Shown one piece after another: positions 24,766 to 39,986 of a DNA stretch of 64,000 bases. The notes beneath the pieces are model-generated. The model saw only the letters and a list, made by a program, of their open reading frames with translations, ran no database searches and was not told the DNA's origin. The first letter of the stretch is position 1. Each line of letters begins with the position of its first letter. A program made the position numbers and the translations under genes. The stretch comes from Cacajao melanocephalus (lineage: Eukaryota; Chordata; Mammalia; Primates; Pitheciidae), in the NCBI GenBank assembly GCA_963573385.1, contig CAUYLG010022154.1, positions 48,958 to 112,957 on the forward strand, written 5' to 3'.

Positions 24766-24989
24766 ACTCTTCTGACCCTCCACAGATTCGCCCTGGAGAA
24801 CAGGGATTACATACTTTTCTTCTTTGTAATTCCACATCCTTCATAGCTAGCAAAGGGCTCATCACACATTTGATTCTCAGTAAGATTTAGCTGACTGTAT
24901 TTTAGACAGACATAGCTATGACAGAAATGAAATCATTCATGTCATTCTTTTGTATATATTTTTCCAAATTAAGCAAATCACACACATAC

Positions 24990-25115
24990 AGAAATCTTGG
25001 GTAGCAAAAACCTACTAGGTATAGGTCTGTTCTGAGTGCTAGAGAGAGAGATGAATACAATACCAACGTGGTCTCATAAAGCTCAGAGCTCCAAAGTGAA
25101 GGGAAGAAATAAGAA
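24990..25115 (-). mobile_element. L2 3' end, antisense
   Basis: gtctgttctgagtgctagag and ctcataaagctcagagctcc. Confidence 0.5.
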
Positions 25116-25166
25116 AAACAACAGGCAGTTTTCACAATGATTCAGGTAGAAAAATGGTAACATATA

Positions 25167-26478
25167 CAGTCATTTGCTGCATAATGACGTTTCCGTCAAT
25201 GATGGACAAAATACATGATGGTGGCCCCATAGCATTACAACAGAGCCGAAAAATTCCTCTGGCCTAGTGACACTGTAGCCTTCCTAATGTCCCAACGCAA
25301 TGCCTTACTCATGTGTCTGTGGGGTTGTTGGTGTATGCGAACCTACTGCACTGCCAGCTGTATAAAAGTATAGCACATACAATTATGCACAGTACATAAT
25401 GCTTGATTATGTTAATAAAGAACTATGCTGCTGGGTTAAGTATTTACTATACTATACTTTTGCTATTTTTATTATTTTATAGAGACAGAGGTCTCACTAT
25501 ATTTCCCAGGCTGGTCTCAAACTCCTGGCCTCAAGCAGTCCTCTCACTTCAGCTTCCCCAAACAGGGAATACAGTTATCAGTCAACATGCTTGGCCTTTT
25601 CATTGTTATTTTAGAGTGTAGTCCTTCTACTTATTAAAATCAGTTCACTGCAAAACAGCCTCAGACGAGTCCTTACAAGACAGCCTCAGGAGGTATTGCA
25701 GAAGAAGGCATTGTCATCATAGGAGATGACAGCTCCATGCATGCTATTGTCCCTGAAGACCTTCCAGTGGGACAAGATATGGAGGTAGAAGACAGTGATA
25801 CTGATGATCCTGATTCTGTGTAGTCCTAAGCTAATGTGTGTGTTCATATCACAGCTTTTAACAAAAAAGTTTAAGAAGTGAAAAAAAATTATTTAAAAAT
25901 AAAAAAGCTTATACAATGAAGATGTAAACACTTATGTATATCTATATAATGTGTGGTTTAAGCTAAGTGTTATTACAAGAGTCAAAAAGTTTAAAGAAAT
26001 AAAACATGAAGCTATAGTAATCTAGGTTTAATTTATTATTGAAGAAATAAAAGTTTTAAATAAATTCAGTGTAACCTAATTGTACAGTGTTTATAAAGTC
26101 TCCAGTATTGTCCAGTAAATGTCCTGGGCCTTCACTTTCACTCACCACTAACTCACTGACTCACCCAGAACAACTTCTGGTCCCATAGGCTCTACTCATG
26201 GTAAGTGCCCTATACAGTTAGATAATTTTTTATATTTTATATTGCATTTCTACTGTCCTTGTTCTATGTTTAGATATGCTCAGAGACACAAATACTTACC
26301 AACAAGCTGTACAGGTTTGCAGACTAGGAGCAATAGGCTACTTCATATAGCCTTGAGGTGCCATAAGCTGTACCATCTATGTTTGCATAAGTACATTCTT
26401 TGATGTTTGCACAATGACAAAATCGCCAGACAATGCATTTCTCAAAACACATCTCTTTTGCTGGGTGACACACGTCTG
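25167..26478 (+). mobile_element. Tigger-type DNA transposon (MER44/Tigger7-like)
   Basis: Left end cagtcatttgctgcataatg preceded by ta. The right end contains caaaatcgccagacaatgca and finishes near gtctg at 26478. Internal landmarks are ctacttcatatagccttgag and agatatgctcagagacacaa. The ends are imperfect inverted repeats, as in TcMar elements that target TA. An open stretch on the plus strand at about 25670-25823 ends in a very acidic run (EDSDTDDPDSV, then stop) and may be a relic of element coding sequence; no transposase domain is visible. An Alu monomer is inserted at 25463-25596. The TA on the right is mutated. Confidence 0.75.
25463..25596 (-). mobile_element. Alu left monomer (FLAM-like)
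   Basis: agagacagaggtctcactat, cccaggctggtctcaaactc and a terminal cttggcc. Only one arm is present. Confidence 0.85.
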
Positions 26479-26629
26479 CAGAAGACAGCCGAGGCTAGTA
26501 GCTTGAGATCCATAAGACTTGGTTAAGGCACATTGTTTAGCACAGTATTTAACCCTGCTAGCCTGCTTAGAATTTTATGGGGAATTATCTTACTCTGGGA
26601 TACTTGTGACTCTGGCCCGACTTTTTTTT

Positions 26630-27100
26630 TTTTTAAATCTTTTATTCTGGAATAATTTTAGATTTACAGAAGAGTTGCAAAAATAGTGCAGATAATTTCT
26701 GTACACCTTTTACCCAGTTTCCATTCATCTTAACATGTTACATAACTATCCAGGAAGAATAGATGTCCTAGTTTGAAGGCTGTCAGCAGGAGAATCCCCT
26801 CTTATCCCAAGAAGGGTGAGCTACTTGTTCTTTTCAAGTCTTCAACTGATTGGATGAGACTCCCCACCCCACCACATCATGGAAGGTAATTGGCTCTATT
26901 CAAACTACAGAAAAAAAAAAAAAAACACCTTCATACAACACCTAAAATAATGATTGACCAAATAACTGAACACCTCCATGGCCCAGTAAAGTTGACATAT
27001 AAAATTAACCATCATACTCTAGTGCATTGATCAAATCTAAGCAATTAATATGGAACTAATATTATGAACAAACTACAGACTTTATTTGGAGGCTGATGAT
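26630..27100. mobile_element. Old L1M UTR block split by an LTR-like insert
   Basis: taattttagatttacagaag, agttgcaaaaatagtgcaga and ttacataactatc (to about 26760) continue after about 27018 with aaactacagactttatttgg, adjacent in the L1M consensus I recall. The intervening 26765-27018 is another element. Confidence 0.65.
26765..27018. mobile_element. LTR-like mammalian repeat inserted in L1M block
   Basis: cttcaactgattggatgaga, tgattgaccaaataactgaa and gttgacatataaaattaacc belong to a common mammalian repeat whose family name I cannot give. Confidence 0.6.
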
Positions 27101-27214
27101 TGCTTTTTCATTAAAACAGCCTTTATTCAGACCAAATGACCTCAGTGTTAGACACCAGAGTTGAGACTACTGGGTCAGTACTACCCAAACCAAGCAAGAT
27201 AGTCAGCCATACAA

Positions 27215-27315
27215 CATAAGCAGAGAGGTAGAAAGAACACTGGGCCAGGAGGCTACTTGAATTCTAATCCTGGCTTTGCTACTAAAAGGCCCTGAGCCTT
27301 AGATAAGCTAAAAAA
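27215..27315 (+). mobile_element. MIR SINE relic
   Basis: agaacactgggccaggaggc, aattctaatcctggctttgc. Confidence 0.6.
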
Positions 27316-28294
27316 AAAAAAAAGAAAAAAAAAGTCCCTTCAAGCTCTCAAAGTCTATAGAAATGTAAGTGGGGAAGTAAAATATGCACACACACACAAT
27401 GTGGTCCTGCTTCTCTGAGGTCTCTCCTCTATCCAGTGCAGTGTGGCAAGCTGGGATAAGATTATTATCACTCAGGCCCTCAGACCTCAGTGCTGGTCAG
27501 TTCACCTAAGCCTAGGCCCTCCTCCAACCACAGGTGACCACTGTCTCAGCTCATCTTGAACCTCCACTGAACTCACCGTTCTGATATCCCAGCAAGAGCT
27601 AGCCCTCTTCTCTGATCTATTTCCCTTCTCTCTTCTCGGATGCCTGGTCTTCCAACCTCCTTTAGGGTTGGTGGCTTCTCATTCTTTCTGCTGGTTTTTA
27701 TGACTTGGTCATTGGACCGGGGAGTCCTGGATGCTAGACTGAGATAGTCCTCTGTAGGATACTGTCACTGCCCTGGATCCAGCTTCAAAATGCTTATTGC
27801 ATCACCATTTGTATTTTAGGAATATGTTCTTGCAATGAAAGTCCTTCCTTTTTTGCACAAGCTGAAGCACTGATTTGATGCTCATGTGCATGTGTGCACA
27901 CACACACTCAACCTGGCAGGAACAGCTTGTGAGGACTTCTCTGAGCAGGTGTCCTTTCTGCATATAAGAAAGCTAGGCAGAAACAAGTGTTGTAACATTT
28001 AGGGAACATTTCTAGGTGGATTTCAGATGAGGAAGACTGAAACAATAAGAGGCCAGGTTCAGCCCAATACAAAGCAAGGACTTCAAGGAACACCAGGCAT
28101 CCTTACCCCAGAGGCAGCAATGGCAGAAAAGTGTGCAGCTGATGCAAATGGGCAGGGATGACTTAAAGCCTTTATATTCGTAATGCTCCTCTTCATGGTC
28201 CCATTTCATATCCTGTTCTGGATGATTGTACACTACAGAAATGTCAGCACATTTCCACTGAGGGGGTGATGCCAGAATTAGAAGTAATTACGTG

Positions 28295-28460
28295 CTTAAG
28301 TTTCTTAACCATATTAAATCTGCACCTACTATGTACCAGGTCTTGTTGCTAGTAGTTATGGACTGGGGATGAAAAGATGAATAAGGCATGATTCTAAATG
28401 TCAAGGAGCTCATAGACTGAAGGGAAGGGACAAATGGAAAAACCATGTAATAAATTGTGT
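28295..28460 (-). mobile_element. L2 3' end, antisense
   Basis: cctactatgtaccaggtctt and caaggagctcatagactgaa. Confidence 0.7.
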
Positions 28461-28689
28461 ATCAGTCCTGGACTCTTGCAGGGAAGGGGAATGAGTGAAG
28501 GAATCAGTTCTCCTGTCACACCTGTGAGTATAAAGATGTGATGTTAGTGCCCACACTTTCAGCTCAGGCTCAGAGTAAAGACATACAGATACTCATTCCT
28601 ACTGCTAGCACCTTTCTTTCTGCCCTAACCTGTAAGGCTAGACCCCAGGTAGCCTGCTTGCATAAGTGTCTACAGTTCAACCTGTAATC

Positions 28690-28835
28690 TAAAGAAGACA
28701 GATTCAAATGTTCTAAAATTAGATGCCGGTAATGGTTATACAACTCTGTAAATTTACCCAAGCTCCTTAAAAATGTACATTTAAAATGGGTGACTGTTAT
28801 TATATGTACACTATATCTCCAAAAAAGCTCTTAAA
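28690..28835 (+). mobile_element. Old L1M 3' end
   Basis: tgttctaaaattagatgccg, ctgtaaatttacccaagct and tacactatatctccaaaaaa. Confidence 0.65.
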
Positions 28836-28869
28836 ATAAGGTAGATTCATATTCTGGATGTATGTAGGA

Positions 28870-29100
28870 TTATGCAGTTCTGCAGATCAAAATCATCAAG
28901 GCTTCCCTAGTTTCTCCAACATAAAATCCACACCTTTGGCCTGACATTCAAAACCCTACAAGAAGTAAGCCTTAAGTCTGGGCAGTGTCTTTTGCTTTAA
29001 ATGTGCTGGTCTCCCTCATGGCCAGCATTTTCCATGCCATTGCAATGCATTCTGTTTCTTTCCATTCTATTTTTTTCCATATTATTCCATCCCACAAGAT
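28870..29100 (+). mobile_element. L2 LINE fragment
   Basis: cacacctttggcctgacatt, caaaaccctacaagaag and ctggtctccctcatggccag. Confidence 0.65.
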
Positions 29101-29124
29101 TTTGTTTGCGTCTTTGTTTGTTTT

Positions 29125-29250
29125 AAGAACTTACTTCAGCAATGCCTAGCTCTATGATAGGTACTAAAAATATAGAGATGAAGAAAACAAAGTTCTGCCC
29201 TCCAAGAGTTTACGGGCTCACTTGTTCATTGTGAAGATGGATATGAAAAC
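29125..29250 (-). mobile_element. L2 3' end, antisense
   Basis: gctctatgataggtactaaa, ccctccaagagtttacgggc. Confidence 0.6.
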
Positions 29251-29264
29251 TGACAATTACAACA

Positions 29265-29515
29265 ATAATAGCCAACATTAATGTAATGCTTACCATGTGC
29301 GAGGTACTGTTCTCAGTGCTTTTATATATGAGCTCATCTCATTTTTATAACTACCTTATGGGGTGGTACTATTATTATCTCCATTTTACAAAGAAGAGAA
29401 CTAAAGCAGAAAAGGATTAAGCAAAATACCTAGGGTCATAATGCGAGTAGGTGGCAGAGCTCAAATTTAAATCTGGGAATCCTGGCTCCTGAATTCATGC
29501 TCTTAACCTCCATGT
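29265..29515 (-). mobile_element. MIR SINE, near full length
   Basis: cttaccatgtgcgaggtact, tctccattttacaaagaag and agtaggtggcagagctcaaa. Confidence 0.85.
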
Positions 29516-29529
29516 GATGGAGAGATCTA

Positions 29530-29800
29530 CACAGATCAGAGGTAGAAAAGTTCCCCAAGGAGGTGACTTCTCAGCTAGTTTTGAGAGAGGAGATGATGAG
29601 ATGCCATGTGCCATACAGACGGGAGAGAAGATCAAATTAAAAGCAGATGCAAAGATATGCATGTACATAGTAAGGTATGTTTGGGAAGCCATAAACAATT
29701 TAACGTGCCTGGAATGCAAAGGATGGGGGGCATCATTGGTTGGAGATAAGGCTAGAGCTGTTGTGAGGAATTGGATTACGTCAGATTGAGGTGCCATCTC
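29530..29800 (-). mobile_element. L2 LINE, antisense
   Basis: aggaggtgacttctcagcta and a diverged body with taaggctagagctgttgtga. Confidence 0.5.
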
Positions 29801-30489
29801 AGGATGTCTTGACCTAAAAGAAGCAGAAAAGCATGACCAAAATTTGCTTAGACTGTAAAGATATGAATTGTTGCTTATATCAGAAAGTCCAGAGATAGTA
29901 AGGATTTCAGAGTTGGTCAAGTTATCAGCCCAACTATGTCATCAAGGATCTAGCCTTTCCGTCTATCCACCCTGGCATGCTCAGTGATGGTTTAGATCTC
30001 AAAATGACTCCATTCAAGGTCCCAAGAAGGCAAAATATTTTCAAGATTCCTGGCCAGATGTGGCAAAGTTCAAAATCAGTGAGCAGCTATCACGATGTCT
30101 CCTTCTTAAAAGCAAGGTGAACTTTTCCAGAAGACTCCCCTCCTGTCTCACTGGCTAGGACTGAGGATCACATCTTAACTCTCACAAGTCACTGGGAAGG
30201 AAAATCCCCATATTGGTTTAGCGATTAGAAATGGATGGGGCTCATCTTTCCCTGAGTCACATGTGCAAGTGGTAAATATTTGCACCAAATTCATGTTCTG
30301 TGAGTAATGAAATGGGGACTAAATGTCAGGCAGCCAGTGAGAATAAAACTTAGCCTTTTCCCTAAAAGCTATGAAAGTAGAGGGTAAGGAAGGTCAGGGC
30401 ACCAAAGTTAAGCCCAAACTGATGCAGAGAAGCAATCCTGTATTCATATATCCATTGCCTTTAGCACTCTAGCCTGCAGTCACATACGT

Positions 30490-30600
30490 TCATTTCTTTC
30501 TTTCTTCCCTTCCTTCCTTCTCTCTCCGTATGTTTCTCCCTTTCTTCCTCTCTTCCTCATTCCCTTCCTTCTTTCCTTCCACTTTCCTTCTATTAAACAC
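30490..30600 (+). repeat. Pyrimidine-rich (TTCC/TTTC)n tract
   Basis: Almost pure C/T for ~100 bp, with ccttccttccttctctctcc. Confidence 0.85.
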
Positions 30601-30752
30601 AAATTTACCAAGTCCCACCTGGTTTATTATTTGTTCAATATTTTTCTTAGTGCTGTCAGAGTCACAGTTCTGAATAACACACATGCAGTTCTGAATGTCC
30701 TGTGTTTTGTATATCAATGAGTCTGTTTCCCATCAACTTACCTCATCCCACC

Positions 30753-31138
30753 TGTATTAGTCTATTTTCACAGTGCAATAAAGGACTGGGTGAAACTGGG
30801 TAATTTATAAAAAAAAAAGGTTTAATTGACTCACTGTTCCACAGGATTAACAGAAAGCATGACTAGGAGGCCTCGGGAAACATACAATCATGGCAAAAGG
30901 CAAAGGGAAAGCAAGGACCTCCTTCACATGGAGGTAGGAGAGACACAGCGTGTGAGGGAGGAAGTGCCACACACTTTCAAATAATCAGATCTCTTGAGAA
31001 CTCACTCACTATCATGAGAACAGCAAGGGGGAAGTCTACCCTAATGATTCAATCATCTCCCACCACGTCCCTCCCTGACACTTGGGGATTACAATTCAAG
31101 ATGAGATTTGGGTGGGGACACAGAGCCAAATCATATCG
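30753..31138 (-). mobile_element. MaLR (THE1/MST) solo LTR
   Basis: Starts tgtattagtctattttcaca; contains ctcactcactatcatgagaa and tggggattacaattcaagat. A perfect target duplication ccacc lies at 30748-30752 and 31139-31143. The terminal CA has decayed to CG. Confidence 0.93.
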
Positions 31139-32589
31139 CCACCTCTTCCCTTAGAAAATCTTTAATGAACATCATAGCCCGCAGTGATCTCTCCCTTCTA
31201 TCAGAGTCTCTACTGTCAGTGAGGCTCTCCACTAATTCATATGGAGCCTAGTGTGAAAAAAATGCAGAGACATCGTATGGAAGATTCTGTGGACATCAAA
31301 ATATCCTGGAACAAGGGCATTCATGTTTATTCCCCTACTCCCAACTTAAACTCCCCTCTCCTTCTTTCTCTCTCTTTTTTAAATTCTCTAATAACGATTA
31401 TTGGTTTTCTGTAGCCAAGGGGCAAAATTAACAAATTCCTTAGCTGTACAACTTTCTTGAAATCTAATAACGACCATTGACTGTTAGAGCTGAGATAAAG
31501 AATGAAGATAATAAAACAGAAACAGGGAAGGAGAAAAATACAATGTGTATGCTGGTGTGTGAGGGGTTGATGGGGTGTCAAGCCTGTCTACTCCAGGAGT
31601 GTTGTTCAGTAAGGTCAGGGATTTGAGCCTTTAAGAAAAAGAGGAAGGTCTGATCTCAGGGGCTTGAGGTGGGAAGGATGCAGGGCAGGAAAAGGGTGAG
31701 AGGTTGAGAGTGGTAAGTGCTCCAGGATCTCTGGAGACCAGAGGATTAATGTGCCACCTTTATCTGCGAAGGCTTTTCTCCATGCCACCTCCAACCTCCA
31801 TACTAGGATTCGGGACTAGAGGTTTCAAGTACCTGAGTGATTGGCCACAAGTATGCATTTTGTCAAAAAAAAAAAAAAAATACCAGATTGCCTTTAAATT
31901 TCTAGGTAGAAAAAAGCAGGACAGACTTCTCCAATGTGTATTAAGCCACAGAAGGTTTATAAGGAGAGGAGAGAAATGATACCAGGAGATATAGACTAAC
32001 TGTTAATATATCTCCAAGAGAGACTCTATCTGATGTGTATCTTGGAAGGCAGTGGGGACTCTAAAATGCTTTTAGAATCTGACACTTCCGAGTTTTATTC
32101 CTTGATCCATCACCTGTTAGACATGGGGCATCTGGAAGTCACTCAATTTCTAAGGAACTCAGTTTCTTACTGAGTGAAATGGGATTCACATTTTCTGTTC
32201 ATTCTGCCTCTGTGGGCTGTTTTCAAGATAATGAATGTGAAAGTCTCATAGAGACATCTGAGCTAGGCTGATGAGGTTGTTATTTCTTCTGGGAAGATGC
32301 TTCTTGCTTCCCAAAGGGATTGCATTGTCAATCTCACTAAGTAACTTATGTGTAAACAACTTTGATTTTCCATCTCAATGACTTTTTCTATTCTCTGTTT
32401 CAGTATATCCCAGATCTGTATACTCCCTCCTAAAAGCAAGGGGAAATAAAAGTTACATGCATCTTTTTTTTACTCGTGAGGATATGCAGAAGGAGATTTC
32501 TTTGGTCCAAATTTAGCTAGCAGAGACATAGACTCATTCTCAAAGCATAATTTGGATTCAGGCAATATTTTTATAGTCCTGGTCAGACC

Positions 32590-32590
<1 letters not shown>
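31139..32590. other. No recognised feature
   Basis: Unique-looking intronic DNA. A poly-A run at 31864-31880 has no recognisable retroelement body. No exon-like frame. Confidence 0.5.
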
Positions 32591-34012
<1,422 letters not shown>

Positions 34013-34332
34013 TGCTCTTTTTTTATAACAGTAATTAGACTAGCACTTCTCAAAATATATGCCAGTAAACTCTTAATACATACTCTGTGAAAAAAAGAGA
34101 TCCAAGATCAACCAGGTCTGGCAAATACCAGACTTCTCTGAGATTTGAAAATGCTCCTGTGCTCGGTGGCCATCCAAAGAGCTCTGCTATGTAGCACCTG
34201 TTTATGATATGTCAGTCCCAGTGCTAGAATGATTTGTTGCTTCTAAGTGATATGAATGGATATATTTTTAAAAAATCATATTTGAACTCTCCACAACGTA
34301 TTCATCATCACTGTTTGAAAATATACTAGAGA

Positions 34333-34732
<400 letters not shown>

Positions 34733-35019
34733 TTAAGTGATGAAATCTTCTTTTCTGGGGCAGGAAGTAAAGAGGATAGGCTGAAACTGTATCAGAACTA
34801 GTGTAAGCAGAAGAGCTCCGGGGAAGTTGATGTAAAGGCACTGGTTCTGCCTGAATGAATCTTTGTGGGTTGGAATGACTTCAAGACTATGATCATGACT
34901 TTTAGGGGTACAAGGTCAAGTTGTGACCAATTCTAGAATTTAATGTCCAGGTAGGCCAGCCTAGTAACAATATACTAAGGGTTGATTCTAGGGTTTATAG
35001 GCCCTTTATTGTTCCTTTG

Positions 35020-35535
<516 letters not shown>

Positions 35536-35674
35536 CAAGTTTTTCTTTTTATTTTCTTATTTTGGTGGTGATTGTTATTTCAGTATCAGTTATGAGTTTG
35601 AATGGTCTCTTACAGAGGTCTATAAACAAACATGCAAGGAACCCAGGAATGAAAGAGATAGCTCTAGAAGAGGC

Positions 35675-35894
35675 CAAGCTTTCTCAATCTTGCCAGTACT
35701 GGGATTTTGGACAAAGTAATTATTTGTTATATTGTTTGTTCTGTTCCTTGCAGGATGTTTAGCAGCATCTGTAGCTTCTACCCACTGGATGCCAGTAGCA
35801 CCCTGTCAGGCAGGGCAACCAACATTGTTTCCAGACATCGCTAAATGTCCCTGGGGGTGGGGTGGGCAAAATTGTTCCAAATTAAGAACCATTG
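35675..35894. mobile_element. MER20 hAT MITE
   Basis: caggatgtttagcagcatct, tacccactggatgccagtag and catcgctaaatgtccctggg, ending agaaccattg. Confidence 0.85.
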
Positions 35895-36184
35895 TGATAA
35901 AGGAAGTAATTTTCCAATGAGATGAAAAGTGGGTAGAAAATGAAGGAACAGAAATGACCAAAAAAAGCAGTCGGTCAATAAAATTGCTGCAGAGAGAGAG
36001 AGAGATTAATGGATAACTAGAGAAGATGACTAAGAGGTTTATTGTTATTGCAAATTATTATTATTTAAATAAGAGATATGGTTGGATAGGTTTAAATACT
36101 GAAAAAAAATATAGCCAATAGTGAAGGAGAAGTTAAAGCTTATCATGGAAAGTTACAGTTTTCATTTGGCAAGCATCCTTTCCA

Positions 36185-36690
36185 CCTTATGCTGGTAACA
36201 TCATGAGACTTCCCCTGACCCCCACTTCTCTTTTCCTTTCTTTTCTAGAATTATCTCTTTCTCATTGGAAATTAGGTTGCAAATATGTAAGTATCCTCCC
36301 TCCTGGGCATAATACATGCCAGGTCTGGCCAATCATAGCATCTGATTCCCCTTTGCAGTACATGCCCCTGGCTGGCCCAAAACAAATCCTTCCCTGGAAT
36401 TTTATACAACATACAGAGGAAGATAGATGCGTTCTGTTTCCTTTATGTTAAAGATGTAAGCATGTGTCTCTTCAGCTCCAGGTGCCCATGCCCCATACCT
36501 ATGGGAGACACAGAAACAATGTAGTCAAGACAGAGACGGGAACTGAGATAAGAGAGGGAGGAATAAAGAGAGAGATATCTGTGGTTGCAGATACTGCCAT
36601 GTGTGAACCCATGTCTCACACAGCATCTCCGGTCATGTGAAACAGTTGGTTCCCATTTATAGTTAAGTCAGTTGGGTTTGGTTTTGTCAC
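36185..36690 (+). mobile_element. Possible ancient mammalian repeat
   Basis: ccaggtctggccaatcatag in the middle and cagttgggtttggttttgtcac-like end words resemble a widespread old LTR-like repeat. Family unresolved; the match is weak. Confidence 0.35.
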
Positions 36691-37340
36691 AGACTGTGAA
36701 GAGAGTCTACAAAGATAAAGGAGAGGGAAGGTATGATCAGTAGAATAAGGCCCTTCAATAAACTGAAGTGCATGAGATCAGGGTCGGGCAGAGGGATTTC
36801 CCTTAGATAGGAGGTGAGCCACATTCTAGATAAATGGGAGAAGGTGCTGTTGGTATTTGGTGGCAGAAGCTATGGGAGGCACCACGGATTGGATCAGTAG
36901 GGGATCTGCAAGCACGCAATCACCAGCACGTTATCTACAATCTTACTTTTCTTCCACTCAAGAAAACATTCCCCAACACAAGCGGGAGATGCTATTTTAC
37001 TTATAATGGCATATCCATTGCATTTTTAAAAATCTCTCCAAAAGACAAAATATTTTAAAACTTGAGTAATTAAACTATGATTAGCACTGTATTTCTCACA
37101 ACTTATCTAACTCCATAGTTTCTAATACTACAAATCAGAGTAACTTGAGTAATTTGACTATTTTTGCTGTTACATTTCTTGGGACTTATCCATTAACTTG
37201 TCTGGACAAAGCCTGCAGGTCGTGCCACTGTGGCTGAGAGCAACCGTATTGGCCAACATCACAATCATATGTAAGCTTTTTATGACTTGATTATAACTGC
37301 ATGACTATATTTGTAATTGCCTTTTAATTTATTCTTTCTT

Positions 37341-37635
<295 letters not shown>

Positions 37636-38029
37636 TTAGTTTATTCTTAATGCTAGTGAGCACTTGACATGATTTGAGAGTTGTATAAAATAGCCCAACC
37701 ACCACTACCACAAGTTTATGAATAATTATGCATGGAGTATGTCTGCTACTTACTCTAGACCTACTGTAGACATCACTGATCAATTCTGGCATTCATTCCT
37801 ATTGAGCTTGCACACAACTTCAGAATCCTTCTCAGCCTCATCCTCCAGAGAGTGTAAGAATGGCCTCAAAGATGCAACGCATTTGCTATTGTCGATTGGC
37901 GTAGAAACTCTTGGGATTCATTCCTGTTCATTTCCTGGTGAAGAAGAAATGGCCTCCGGAATCTGGCAAGAATAAGGGCCCTGGAGCAGCCTTGAGCATC
38001 TGGCTCTCAATTTCAGCATTCTTTCTCTC

Positions 38030-38400
38030 ACGTTAAGAAGAGGTGAGATGTGATGAGAGGCACAGGCTGAGAGGCCTCGGGCTTTTATCTCTGGCAATGA
38101 CATGGGCAGCGTGACACGCAGGGTAATGAATTGCCCTCTTTGCAGAAATGAATAAGTTGTGGTCGGTGATGCAATGATCAATTTGCTCCATCACGTTAAG
38201 CTGCCCATTCATCATCCACACCTGCTGTCAGGAGCCCAGGGCTGCTGATATTGGCTTCAAGTCTCTGCCTCAGCTAGCTGAGCAATCGCCGTTGGAGCTC
38301 CTCCAAGCTCAAGGCTGCCTTTGATTACAGCCTCCGAGGAGGGGCCGATTACTTACTGCTCAGCCACCAGTGACTCTGAAAACAAGGGACATTTGTGCTG
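38030..38400. other. Candidate conserved non-coding element
   Basis: Repeat-free, balanced composition, dense in binding-site-like words (ggtaatgaattgccctcttt, gtgatgcaatgatcaatttg, cctttgattacagcctccga). Long chance ORFs on the minus strand lack splice sites. Regulatory role inferred only. Confidence 0.35.
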
Positions 38401-38689
38401 ACCTGGGCTGCTTAGAGGCAACCTAACAAAATATGAAAGACCCTCTGACGAGGATCCAGGTGGGCTGTCTCATTGTCCCACAGTGTGACCTTGGGCCAGG
38501 CCATGCCATTTCTGCTCCTCCGCTTCTCTATTATAAAAGGAAGGGGTGGAGGAGACTCCCAGTTCTCCATCTCTGACCCAATGGATCTGCAAATGCCTGT
38601 TACCGAAAGGACAGTTTGTGATTTTAACTCCCCAACCCACTGAGGCAAATAACAGCATTTATTAGCTGAGATTATTTGGCAACAGTGAA

Positions 38690-38880
38690 TCGGTTCATTG
38701 ACTTAATTGAAAATAAGATATAAATAATTATCACATTTTACTGATGAGGAAACTGAGGCCTAGCAAGGTTAAGTGGGGTACCCGAAGCCACAAAGAGAGG
38801 TTGTGTTAGAGTCACCACGGAATCCATATCTGCTTGACTTCTAAACCCTTGCTCTTTCCACTGTAAATTGTTTTGGCTAG
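38690..38880 (-). mobile_element. MIR SINE relic
   Basis: ttactgatgaggaaactgag and gcctagcaaggttaagtgg. Confidence 0.85.
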
Positions 38881-39184
38881 AGAGCAGACTGTTAAGACAC
38901 TCTAGCCAAGCCAGATTCCTGACAGTTCTGCAGGTACCAGGTGTTACTGGAGCCCAGCGTCTGCTCAGAGGAAGGCAGGGAGACCCAGAGGAACCCAGAA
39001 TGAGACACTCATTTTTGCATTCTCAGTTTCCAAGTTAATTTTCTAGCTCCTGGTTAGGACCCGAGTTACAGAGACCAGGCAGCTGTCCAACAGGAATGTT
39101 GACAGGTTTTCATTGTCCTCTGGGGTAGCTGCTGCCTATAGACTCTTTCTTTCTTTCTTTCTTTTTTAACAACAACAAAAAAAA

Positions 39185-39395
39185 TGGGTTCCTTGTATGG
39201 AGCATCTCTTGAGTGCCAGGCCCTTCACTATGTGCTCAACACTTTATCCTTGACGGTTTAAAGCCTCATCAATGTGATCTGGTTAGTTGTTTACATTCTT
39301 GGATAGAAAAACTGAAATTCAGAGCAGATAAGAGACTTGTCCAAGGTCATTTAGCTCATTAGAGGCAGAGGTGTAGCTCAATCTGTTTCCATCAG
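39185..39395 (-). mobile_element. MIR SINE relic
   Basis: tcttgagtgccaggcccttc and agagacttgtccaaggtcat. Confidence 0.8.
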
Positions 39396-39419
39396 TCATC
39401 TGTCCATCAAGTCCAGTGT

Positions 39420-39570
39420 AGTAGAAGAGGTCATACAATGGGCTCAGAGGCAGAAAACCTTATGCTAGTTCATACCCCTGACCTGTCCACTATGTAAGCT
39501 TGAGTGAGTTACACAAGGCTTGGTTTCAATTTTTTTTTAAGGACTTGGTGTTCTTATTTTTAAAATAGCA
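39420..39570 (+). mobile_element. MIR SINE relic
   Basis: atgggctcagaggcagaaaa and gtaagcttgagtgagttaca. Confidence 0.5.
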
Positions 39571-39584
39571 GAGATTTCAATAAT

Positions 39585-39800
39585 AACAGCTACCTTTGAT
39601 TCCACTCTTATTATGAGCTGGCATTTGGGTGTTTATTTCATTTCTTAAAACAATCCCATGATATAGCATCATTATCCCTATTATATGTGTCCAACAAGTG
39701 AGACTAGAAAGGGAATGTAACTTACTCCAGGCCAGAATGTTAATGAATGACAGAGCTAGGATTCTTTGACCTCAAAGTCAAAGATCTCAGCTTCTTAGTT
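39585..39800 (-). mobile_element. MIR SINE relic
   Basis: atgagctggcatttgggtgt, gtaacttactccaggccag and gacagagctaggattcttt. Confidence 0.75.
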
Positions 39801-39810
39801 ATTAAGGAGA

Positions 39811-39970
39811 AATGCTCTTAATATTGAATATGCAGATGAATCACCTGGGGATCTTGTTAAAATGCAGGTTCTAATTTAGTTTGTCTAGACTGGGGCCTGA
39901 TAATCTACATTTCAAATAAGCAAGGGATGCCAATGCTGCTGGTCCAAGGACCACACTTTGAGTAGCAATG
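39811..39970. mobile_element. MER5A hAT MITE
   Basis: gaatcacctggggatcttgt, gcctgataatctacatttc and aatgctgctggtccaaggac. Confidence 0.85.
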
Positions 39971-39986
39971 CCCTGGAATCTAGATC

